Of a stretch of DNA of 64,000 nucleotides, positions 55,001 to 61,596 are shown in pieces. Within the stretch, counting starts at the first letter, position 1. Every line of letters begins with the position of its first letter. The stretch is from SB11 sp965222995 (GTDB taxonomy: Bacteria; Bacteroidota; Bacteroidia; UBA8524): positions 186,001-250,000 of the forward strand of contig OZ244977.1 in assembly GCA_965222995.1 (NCBI GenBank), read 5' to 3'. The position numbers were made by a program, and so were the translations under genes. The notes under the pieces were generated by a model, which was not told the origin of the DNA, did not search any database, and worked only from the letters and a program-made list of their open reading frames with translations.

Positions 55001-56028
55001 GAACCCGCTAATTCTGGGTTATTAATTACTCCTAAATTAAAGCCGTCATTTTCAATAACATAAATTTTCCCATCTGGAGCTAGTTGCAAGCCCCCCGTTG
55101 GGCTAAAAGTATCTGCAGAGATGTTTGAAATAGTAGCTTTTAACATTACGGTATCCGTTTCCTCAAGGTCAATTTGAAATAACGTATTACTACCATCAAG
55201 CGGGGGTGCAAGCCCATAGTTGGGAACATATAAGAATTTGCTGCTAGGCGAAAAAGCTATACTTGAACGCTTGCCCAAAATTACCCAGTCATCACCGGGT
55301 GCATTGGTAAAGCTTAAGTATTCTGAAATTTCGCCAGTAGAATTGTTGAATTTAAAAATTTGTAACGGGCTAGAGATTACTAAAAATTCTCCATTGGGAG
55401 AAAATTTCATTTGCCCTGATTCATCACCTGAAATACCTCCCAGGCTTATTTCGGGAGTTGGGTCTACTCCACCGGCATCAGAAACAAAATATGCTTGAAA
55501 CTCGTTTTGATTTTTAATCTTTACTACTACCCAATAAGATTCTCCATCAGCGTGGTCAGTTGCGGCAATCATTTCAGTAGTATTTTGTACTAACACTTGG
55601 TTTGCCTGACCGGTAGGGAAAACCCCGGGGGCAGTACCAGCTTGTTCTAACACGGTATAGCTCAATCCATTTATATTGGCTATTGTATCATCAATAGTAA
55701 AAAGCCAATACTTATCTAAAACGTTTTTACTTGGTAAAATAAGTGCAGATTGGGTTGAAAACCTGGAACCATTAAGCGGAAAAACAGTATCTTGATAAGG
55801 AAAATGCCCGAAGTGCCAAATTGAATCTCCATCAGTATAAAATTTCAAATCTCCACACCTACTGGCAATACTGGCACTACCTTCTCGCATATACACATTA
55901 CCAACTTGTGAAATGTTTGGTGGGTTGCAATTAAAATCCATTGCTAAACCATTACCGAACATCCAATAGTTTGCTACCCGTTGTGTAGTGTGGTGTTGGA
56001 CTGATTGGGTAAAGCCAGAAAAATACAT
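52021..56028 (-). CDS. PKD-repeat secreted protein with T9SS type B sorting domain (signal peptide interrupted upstream)
   Basis: 1,335 residues from ATG at 56028. The first 380 or so residues look like a WD40/beta-propeller region (GQMKFSPNGEFLVISS, IAFSPSSKFLYVPNYG, GLQLAPDGKIYVIEN). Then come one atypical PKD and an Ig-like segment, then about seven PKD domains (cores such as WDFGPGGK, WDFGDGTTD, WQFGDGTID), and a 100-residue type B C-terminal domain (HVPNAFTPNKD, YNRWGQKVFES, WDGTYKGKD, ending LTLFR). As started here the protein lacks a Sec signal peptide, which T9SS export needs. The signal peptide is present in the same frame upstream but split by TAG (see the entry at 56029-56076). The gene may be inactive, read through, or hold an assembly error. 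Confidence 0.85.
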   Translation of the reverse strand: MYFSGFTQSVQHHTTQRVANYWMFGNGLAMDFNCNPPNISQVGNVYMREGSASIASRCGDLKFYTDGDSIWHFGHFPYQDTVFPLNGSRFSTQSALILPSKNVLDKYWLFTIDDTIANINGLSYTVLEQAGTAPGVFPTGQANQVLVQNTTEMIAATDHADGESYWVVVKIKNQNEFQAYFVSDAGGVDPTPEISLGGISGDESGQMKFSPNGEFLVISSPLQIFKFNNSTGEISEYLSFTNAPGDDWVILGKRSSIAFSPSSKFLYVPNYGLAPPLDGSNTLFQIDLEETDTVMLKATISNISADTFSPTGGLQLAPDGKIYVIENDGFNLGVINNPELAGSDADLQRNIIQLNAQSGLFFPTFNQSWFSNYKPLREKKFCSDDSTHFEILQEAWENDLGGVKIDSMRWIFGDPLSGSKDTAWGEKPVHKFTAPGCYTVTLRVYASNANSSPIDKIKLIRIKEAPTLNLGDGDTTLCIKPRLITFFASSVNNPGATYDWYYDTLNAPIGDPEGEMGTNPKFPIATTESFKADIPGKYWVKKSWNCCVAWDTMVVYHDSIIPRFIVNDNLQCLMDNDFKFTNTSVPSVKPNSTKWDFGPGGKQTGEIVNVKFNQNGAFYPTMTTESGDGCKARLTRIVLVVKHPEARFFVDSTQQCFNNNVFAIRDSSTIEFGQGGLQKWAFDLDDGFKTSLKQFTKSYTKPGEYDISLIVTSSQDCRDTAITTVKVFEQPKAGFTINDTSQCLSANDFEFKDTSFSDSDTINSRHWTYGDGSPVDDRTGLPLEFNRNYGSVDSFLVSLKIGTGIGCFDTARKYVYVHGDPFVDFSIDNAEQCLDGNKFNFTDTTFTEKGFVQTRLWNFGDGSPISNSGLNKSYTNYGAYNIQLRVITNDGCTDSITKSVLLNPMPNAAFTVDKTISCFKDHSFTFSAAPSFIPVGTIDTYNWDFGDGTTDNVKDPLPKVFATDGNKTVILELISNKGCIDSAQRVIQFYPTPVAVALVDDDTQCLEENLFNYSASGSTANGGNIKEYLWQFGDGTIDFGENPPGKFYVNPDTFNVLLQITTDDNCTDTATVAVYTLPSPIANFSVDPTCLFQPSEFKNKSTSSPGFITNWNWNLGDGTITNDSNPTHTYANTGNYTITLNVLSNFGCEAKATKVNEAEVKPLPQARFGIEKIDFDAKNTTIRFIDSSIDANQWYWDLGMGNLSTIQNPQFQYNDTVTLPVTLIISNAKGCFDTLTKSIFVAPDFFFHVPNAFTPNKDPLNPTYGGEGTLYYQEYSLKVYNRWGQKVFESDSPLKRWDGTYKGKDCIEGQYTYVYLLRDVYGFYHNYKGVLTLFR

Positions 56029-56076
56029 ACCCTAAAGGAGTATGAGCAAAAAAAATGTTCTTATTTGCTTATTCAC
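56029..56076 (-). other. In-frame signal-peptide coding segment interrupted by a TAG codon
   Basis: The minus strand reads from GTG at 56076 in the frame of the T9SS gene: (V/M)NKQIRTFFLLILL, stop TAG (56032-56034), then G-MYFSGFTQS into the annotated start. Without the TAG this is an ideal signal peptide. A single base change (TTG to TAG) would explain it. TTGCTTTG, one base from the -7 consensus, lies about 21 bases upstream of the GTG. Confidence 0.7.
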
Positions 56077-56277
56077 CAGCATTACTTAATATAAAGACAA
56101 AGCAAGACTTAAAAAAGTTGCCTACCTTAATTTATGCAACCTCAAATATATGAAAATAAGAGCATTAAATAATTGAAACAGAAAACTATTTCGATGAAAA
56201 AACAAGCCTGTTTTTTCATCGGTTTGTATAAAATTTGAATTGAAGTAGGCATCTGTTTTTTTTAAGCTTGGCAAGTT

Positions 56278-56285
56278 TAACTTTG
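56278..56285 (+). promoter_or_regulatory. Candidate -7 promoter element of kmo (TAACTTTG)
   Basis: Exact match to TAnnTTTG ending 10 bases before the ATG of kmo, within the 267 bp divergent gap. A -33 TTG at standard spacing is not evident. The rest of the gap shows no gene. Confidence 0.35.
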
Positions 56286-56295
56286 TGCTGTTTTT

Positions 56296-57627
56296 ATGAA
56301 TAAAATAAATATAATAGGTGGAGGCTTAGCAGGTTCTTTAATGGGCGTGTATTTAGCCAAAAAGGGGTTTGATGTTCATTTGTTTGAACGTAGACCTGAT
56401 ATGCGTAATGAAAAAATATTAGCAGGTAGGTCTATAAATCTGGCACTATCCACCCGTGGAGTAAAAGCCCTTGAAAAAGTGGGTTTAGCAAAAGAAATTT
56501 TGGATGATGGTATACCCATGTATGGCAGAATGATGCATAGTATTGATGGTACCTTAAGCTATCAGCCTTATGGTAAAGAAGGCGAAGCTATATATTCGGT
56601 TTCAAGAGGAAGGTTAAATATTAAACTTTTAGAGTTGGCTGATGAATACCCCAATATAACCTTGTATTTCAATCATAAGTGTGTTGATATTGATATTGAT
56701 GAGGGCATAGCTTATTTTGAAGATGAAAATGGAAACACAATTACCTCTAAAGCGGCACGAAATATTGGCACGGATGGAGCATATTCGGCAGTTAGAGAAA
56801 AAATGCAACATAGTGGTAGGTTCGACTACTCACAATCGTACTTGAGACATGGATATAAGGAACTAGAGATACCACCGGGTGAAAACGGTAGTTTTTTAAT
56901 AGAAAAAAATGCGTTGCATATTTGGCCACGGGGTAACTATATGATGATTGCCTTGCCAAACCCGGCAGGAGATTTTACTTGTACATTATTTTTACCTTTT
57001 GAAGATGGGGAACATAATTTTGAGAACCTAAATTCCCCTGAAAAAGTAACCCAATTTTTCAAAACTCAATTTCCTGATGCAGTGCCTTTAATGCCTACTT
57101 TGCTTGATGATTTTGAAAAAAATCCAACATCATCATTGGTAACGGTTAGGTGCTACCCTTGGATAAAAGATGACAAACTGGCTTTATTAGGTGATGCTGC
57201 TCATGCAGTAGTACCTTTTTATGGGCAAGGAATGAACTGTAGTTTTGAAGATTGCGATATTTTAGACGATTGTATTAACCAATTTGGAGATGATTGGGAT
57301 GCTGTCTTTAAAAATTATCAGGAACTACGCAAAACCAATGCCGATGCAATAGCAGATTTAGCTTTGCAAAACTTTATAGAAATGCGCGACTGGGTGGGCG
57401 ACCCTGAGTTTTTGAAGAAAAAGCAAATTGAGCATGATTTGGTAGAACTTTATCCTAATGAATTCAAATCTCAGTATGGATTGGTAACTTTTTCTACAGA
57501 GCCCTATAGGAAAGCACTAAATCAGGGTGAAAAAAATGATAAGGTGTTAAAAACCATAATGACAGAAAATATTGATGTACATGACAAAGACAGGATATTG
57601 ACATTAATAAAAGAGGTGAAGGCATAA
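56296..57627 (+). CDS. kmo: Kynurenine 3-monooxygenase
   Basis: 443 residues, the family's usual length. FAD-binding GGGLAGSLMG at residues 7-16, then FERRPDMR and the highly typical GRSINLALSTRGVKALEKVGL, SVSRGRLNIKLL, and the second FAD motif LLGDAAHAVVPFYGQGMNCSFEDC near residue 296. The enzyme hydroxylates kynurenine to 3-hydroxykynurenine with NADPH and O2. This is a step toward quinolinate/NAD+ or tryptophan catabolism. The C-terminal helical region is present and ends in a soluble tail. Other kynurenine pathway genes are not in this window. The following TerB/J-domain gene starts 5 bp later. Confidence 0.93.
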   Translation: MNKINIIGGGLAGSLMGVYLAKKGFDVHLFERRPDMRNEKILAGRSINLALSTRGVKALEKVGLAKEILDDGIPMYGRMMHSIDGTLSYQPYGKEGEAIYSVSRGRLNIKLLELADEYPNITLYFNHKCVDIDIDEGIAYFEDENGNTITSKAARNIGTDGAYSAVREKMQHSGRFDYSQSYLRHGYKELEIPPGENGSFLIEKNALHIWPRGNYMMIALPNPAGDFTCTLFLPFEDGEHNFENLNSPEKVTQFFKTQFPDAVPLMPTLLDDFEKNPTSSLVTVRCYPWIKDDKLALLGDAAHAVVPFYGQGMNCSFEDCDILDDCINQFGDDWDAVFKNYQELRKTNADAIADLALQNFIEMRDWVGDPEFLKKKQIEHDLVELYPNEFKSQYGLVTFSTEPYRKALNQGEKNDKVLKTIMTENIDVHDKDRILTLIKEVKA

Positions 57628-57632
57628 ATAAA

Positions 57633-58370
57633 ATGACATCAAAATTTGGAAAGTGGATTGGTGGAGGATTAGGCTGGGCTTTTGGCGGACCTATTGGCGG
57701 GATAATAGGTTTTGTAGTAGGCTCGTTATTTGATAATAGTGATGATGCCGAAGGCTTTGCAAGCAGGCAAAATACTAGTGGTAGAACACAAGCTGGAGAT
57801 TTTGCTATTAGCTTAGTAATACTGGCCGGGGCTGTAATGAAAGCCAATGGTGAAAAGCTTAAAAGCGAGCTGGATTATATAAAGGAGTTTTTTAAGCAAA
57901 ACTACGGTGTTGAGAAAACCAAGGAGTTGATGTTGGTTTTGCGTGATACAATAGATAAGCCTTACTCTTTACGTGAAGTTTGCTTGCAAATAAAGGCTAA
58001 CCTTACACATGCCGTACGTTTACAACTACTGCACTTTTTAGTTGGAGTTGCACAGGCTGATGGCACAATTGATGCTGCTGAGCTAAGTGTATTGAAGCAA
58101 ATAGCCGGTTATTTGGGTATAAGTAACTACGATTTTGAATCAGTGCGGGCTATGTATATGCATGAAACCAATGGTGCGTATAAAGTACTGGAAATAGAGC
58201 CTGATGCAACTGATGATGAAGTGAAAAAGGCGTATAGAAAAATGGCAGCCAAATACCACCCTGATAAGGTATCTCATTTGGGTGATGAGGTTATAAACGG
58301 GGCAAAAGAAAAGTTTCAGCAGCTAACGGCAGCTTATGAAACTATAAAAAAGCAAAGAGGAATTAAATAA
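57633..58370 (+). CDS. TerB-like/J-domain protein (DjlA-like)
   Basis: 245 residues. A glycine-rich hydrophobic N-terminal segment (GGGLGWAFGGPIGGIIGFVVG) probably anchors the protein. A TerB-like helical domain spans about 55-165 (DFAISLVILAGAVMKANG, HFLVGVAQADGTIDAAEL). A C-terminal J-domain follows with the HPD tripeptide at 209-211 (MAAKYHPDKV). The layout is that of DjlA, a membrane-tethered DnaK co-chaperone. The TerB acidic residues (AQADG) may bind metal. Transcribed with kmo and the genes downstream; no functional link to kmo is evident. Confidence 0.85.
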   Translation: MTSKFGKWIGGGLGWAFGGPIGGIIGFVVGSLFDNSDDAEGFASRQNTSGRTQAGDFAISLVILAGAVMKANGEKLKSELDYIKEFFKQNYGVEKTKELMLVLRDTIDKPYSLREVCLQIKANLTHAVRLQLLHFLVGVAQADGTIDAAELSVLKQIAGYLGISNYDFESVRAMYMHETNGAYKVLEIEPDATDDEVKKAYRKMAAKYHPDKVSHLGDEVINGAKEKFQQLTAAYETIKKQRGIK

Positions 58371-58384
58371 GTAATTTAGCAGGT

Positions 58385-58870
58385 ATGAAATCTCAGAAAA
58401 ATATACTTAAGCTTGGTTTTTTAACCCTGTTGTTAGTTCTGATTTCTGTAATAGTAAATGCAAAATCTAACGACAGTGCAGAAATTAAAAAAGTAATGGA
58501 TGCCCAAGAGTATGCATGGAGTAAAGGTGATTTAGATGGGTTTATGAAGGGCTATTGGAAGTCTGACAAGCTAAAATTTATTAGTAAAAACGGAGTTACC
58601 TATGGCTGGCAAAATACCTATGACAGATATAAAAAGGCGTATCCGAACAAAGAGGCAATGGGTTCTTTGAAGTTTGAAATAATTTCTATTGAATCATTTG
58701 CTGATGAAAATTTCCATGCTATTAATGCCAACCCGATGAAAAATAAAACCTATATGGTAGTGGGTAAATGGAGGACATACGATACGCCAAAAGCTGCCAG
58801 AGGTTACTTTACACTAATATTCAAAAAAATTGAGGGCAATTGGGTAATTGTTTCAGACCACACTAGTTAA
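58385..58870 (+). CDS. Secreted DUF4440/SnoaL-like protein
   Basis: 161 residues. A signal peptide (LGFLTLLLVLISVIVNAKS) is followed by EIKKVMDAQEYAWSKGDLDGFMKGYWKSD, the helical start of a cystatin-like NTF2/SnoaL fold as in DUF4440. It continues with GVTYGWQNTYDRYKKAYP and the long beta sheet ending FKKIEGNWVIVSDHTS. Such proteins have no clear enzymatic assignment; the fold often binds small ligands. Likely periplasmic. 14 bp after the J-domain gene and 5 bp before truA. Confidence 0.75.
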   Translation: MKSQKNILKLGFLTLLLVLISVIVNAKSNDSAEIKKVMDAQEYAWSKGDLDGFMKGYWKSDKLKFISKNGVTYGWQNTYDRYKKAYPNKEAMGSLKFEIISIESFADENFHAINANPMKNKTYMVVGKWRTYDTPKAARGYFTLIFKKIEGNWVIVSDHTS

Positions 58871-58875
58871 AGAGG

Positions 58876-59637
58876 ATGCCCTATATACTAAAACTGGCTT
58901 ATGAAGGAAGCCGTTATCACGGGTGGCAAATTCAAAATAATGCACATTCAATTCAAGCCGAAATAAATAACGGGCTTTCAAAAATTTTAAGAGAAGAGGT
59001 TGAAACTATAGGCTGTGGCCGAACGGATAGCGGTGTCCATGCTTCTTGTTTTTATGCCCAATTTAATTTTAATGAGCGCATTAACGAAGGTTTTGTTTTT
59101 AAACTAAATAATATTTTACCTGACGATATAGCAGCTTACGAGCTTTATACCGTGCCTGATGGATTTAATATTAGGTTTGATGCTACTTACAGAAAATATG
59201 AGTACCATATTCATCAAAAACCTAACCCCTTTATTACTAATAGAAGTTATTACAGGTATGGCAAGTTAGATTTTAATGCTATGAACCAAGCTGCACAAAT
59301 TTTACTAAACTATACCGATTTTGAATGTTTTAGTAAAGTACATACCGATGTACATACATTTAACTGTGCTGTAACCAAAGCTATTTGGGAATCGGTTGGA
59401 AATGAAAAATGGGTATTTACCATACAAGCCAACCGTTTTCTTCGCAATATGGTGCGCGCTATTGTTGGCTCGCTTCTTGAGGTAGGCACTGGCAAAATCG
59501 GGTTAAACGATTTTGAAGAAATAATAAAAAGTAAAAAACGCTCAGAAGCAGGGCAATCAGTTCCTGCCCATGCACTATATTTGGTAGATATTGGTTACGA
59601 TTTTGAAGCGACTAAGTGGCATAAAATAGATGGCTAA
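58876..59637 (+). CDS. truA: tRNA pseudouridine(38-40) synthase TruA
   Basis: 253 residues, full length. YEGSRYHGWQIQNNAHSIQAE opens the fold, and the catalytic Asp51 sits in CGRTDSGVHASC, the invariant TruA motif. Later are RKYEYHI, and the C-terminal FLRNMVRAIVGSLLEVGTGK with the conserved Arg. It converts uridines 38-40 in the anticodon stem of many tRNAs in the cytoplasm. Overlaps the ABC transporter gene by 8 bp. Confidence 0.95.
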   Translation: MPYILKLAYEGSRYHGWQIQNNAHSIQAEINNGLSKILREEVETIGCGRTDSGVHASCFYAQFNFNERINEGFVFKLNNILPDDIAAYELYTVPDGFNIRFDATYRKYEYHIHQKPNPFITNRSYYRYGKLDFNAMNQAAQILLNYTDFECFSKVHTDVHTFNCAVTKAIWESVGNEKWVFTIQANRFLRNMVRAIVGSLLEVGTGKIGLNDFEEIIKSKKRSEAGQSVPAHALYLVDIGYDFEATKWHKIDG

Positions 59638-61405
59638 CAATAGCGATAAGAAAAAAGAAGAAAATACAGGCAGCAAGCAAAGTTGGTCATTATTGGGTAG
59701 AATATTCATGCTGGCAGCTCCATACAAAGGGTTTGTGGTTTTAGCTGTAATATTAACCCTACTGGGAGCATGGTTAGCCCCCTTCAGAACCGATTTGATA
59801 CGTGTAATGCTGGATGATTATGTGGCAAAGGGCGATGGGGAAGGTTTATTACGTTTAACTTATGGTTTAATCGGGCTATTGGTTGTAAATGCATTTGTAA
59901 ACTTCGGTCAGTCTTGGGTTACGGCATTTTTAGGGCAATCTGTAATAAAAGATTTACGCCTGAGAGTATACAGCTTTGTAACACGTTTAAAACTCAAGTA
60001 TTTTGATAAAACCCCTGTAGGCACGGTAGTTACGCGAACTGTAAGCGATATAGAGTCACTTTCAAACGTGTTTTCATCGGGTTTTATAGTTATTGCGGGC
60101 GATTTACTTCAAATAGGCATTATTCTGTATTATATGTTCAATACAAACTGGCAGCTTACACTGGTATGCTTGTCAGTACTTCCATTGCTTATAGCGGCTA
60201 CTTATATTTTTAAAGAAAAAGTAAAAAAATCGTTTACCCAGGTTCGTAATGCAGTTTCAAACCTTAATGCTTTTGTACAAGAGCACATTACAGGTATGCA
60301 GATTGTGCAGATATTTAACAGAGAAAAAGAAGAATATAAACGGTTTGAAAGTATTAATACCCTGCATAGAAATGCCAATATAAAATCGGTACTGTATTAT
60401 GCATTGTTTTTTCCTGTGGTTGAAATAATTACTGCTACCGCAACAGCATTGGTTGTGTGGTATGGTATAAGGCAAAGTATTGGGGGTAATATAAGTTTCG
60501 GTACTATAGTATCATTTATTTTGTATATAAACCTGTTCTTCAGACCCTTGAGACAAATAGCAGACCGTGTAAATACCTTGCAAATGGGTATGGTATCGGC
60601 AGAGCGGGTTTTTAAGCTTATAGACAGCAAACAAGATGCTGAACCCAGTGGGAATTATGCACCTGAAACCATTAAAGGCAATGTAGAGTTTAAAAATGTT
60701 TGGTTTGCTTATAATGATGAGGAATGGGTGCTGAAAGATATTTCATTTAAGGTTGAAGAGGGAGGTACATTGGCACTTGTTGGAGCTACCGGAGCAGGGA
60801 AATCATCAATAGTAAACCTAATTAATAAGTTTTACCGGATAAATAAAGGAGAGATTTTAGTTGATGGCGTTAATGTAAACGAGTATGATACTTATGCTTT
60901 GCGCAAACATGTAGCAGTGGTTTTGCAAGATGTTTTTCTGTTTTCAGGCAGTGTGGCATCAAACGTTCGTTTATACGACGACCATATTACCAAAGACCAA
61001 ATTGTTGAAGCTTCAAAACTTATCGGGGCACACGGATTTATTGAACGCTTGCCCGGTGGGTATGATTTTAATGTAATGGAACGAGGGAGTTCACTTTCTG
61101 TTGGGCAACGACAAATGATTTCTTTTATACGCGCTTTGGCAGTTGACCCTAAGCTTTTGATTTTGGATGAAGCTACAAGTTCTGTAGACTCAGAAACAGA
61201 AGAGTTAATACAAAATGCTATTGAAGTATTAATGAAAGGGCGCACCAGTATTGCCATTGCCCATAGACTAAGTACTATACAGCATGCCAACCGCATTTTG
61301 GTGTTGGATAAAGGAAAAATAGTTGAAAGTGGAACCCACGATGAGCTATTAGCCAATAAAGGCTATTATGAAAAGCTGCATAATTATCAGTTTGCAGTAA
61401 GCTAA
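59630..61405 (+). CDS. ABC exporter, fused permease/ATPase (MsbA-like)
   Basis: 591 residues in the standard half-transporter layout. A membrane domain of six helices (about 35-320) has the coupling helix region FDKTPVGTVVTRTVSDIESL. The nucleotide-binding domain has Walker A GATGAGKSS from residue 385 with Lys391, a Q-loop in VLQDVFLFSG, signature LSVGQRQ near 488, Walker B LLILDEATSS (Asp513-Glu514), and the H-loop AHRLST. Homodimers of this class move lipids, lipid A precursors or drugs. Substrate is not predictable from sequence; MsbA-like lipid flipping is the default guess. The gene ends 3 bp before the T9SS-tail relic. Confidence 0.88.
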   Translation: MANNSDKKKEENTGSKQSWSLLGRIFMLAAPYKGFVVLAVILTLLGAWLAPFRTDLIRVMLDDYVAKGDGEGLLRLTYGLIGLLVVNAFVNFGQSWVTAFLGQSVIKDLRLRVYSFVTRLKLKYFDKTPVGTVVTRTVSDIESLSNVFSSGFIVIAGDLLQIGIILYYMFNTNWQLTLVCLSVLPLLIAATYIFKEKVKKSFTQVRNAVSNLNAFVQEHITGMQIVQIFNREKEEYKRFESINTLHRNANIKSVLYYALFFPVVEIITATATALVVWYGIRQSIGGNISFGTIVSFILYINLFFRPLRQIADRVNTLQMGMVSAERVFKLIDSKQDAEPSGNYAPETIKGNVEFKNVWFAYNDEEWVLKDISFKVEEGGTLALVGATGAGKSSIVNLINKFYRINKGEILVDGVNVNEYDTYALRKHVAVVLQDVFLFSGSVASNVRLYDDHITKDQIVEASKLIGAHGFIERLPGGYDFNVMERGSSLSVGQRQMISFIRALAVDPKLLILDEATSSVDSETEELIQNAIEVLMKGRTSIAIAHRLSTIQHANRILVLDKGKIVESGTHDELLANKGYYEKLHNYQFAVS

Positions 61406-61407
61406 AA

Positions 61408-61596
61408 CTATTCTACCAGTATTTTCTTTACTGTAGAGTGGTTGCCTTGAATAATTTGGACAGTATAAATACCCTTTACAAATCTTGCTACATTAATAGT
61501 CAACGATTCATCAATTGTTTTAGTGGTAAAAACAACTCTTCCTAAAACATCAGAAATTGAAACGGGTGAACTAAATATTTTAGTTTCATTGTTTGC
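61408..61596 (-). pseudogene. Relic of a T9SS type A sorting domain (Por_Secre_tail fragment)
   Basis: Directly past the stop of the subtilase gene, in another frame, the minus strand reads 62 residues: NNETKIFSSPVSISDVLGRV, then a middle strand, then GIYTVQIIQGNHSTVKKILVE and a TAG at 61408-61410. This is the second half of a type A C-terminal domain (compare VKITDNLGKVI and GVYFVTLHNNRVNQTRKIIV in the subtilase). The start of the domain, the usual YPNP strand, is missing, and there is no start codon. It is a leftover of a second tail copy or of a deleted neighbour. Confidence 0.75.

Noticed and set aside
60892..61356. 154-codon antisense open frame in the ABC exporter gene
   Set aside because: It lies opposite the conserved nucleotide-binding domain, whose codon constraint explains the openness; no recognisable protein motif.
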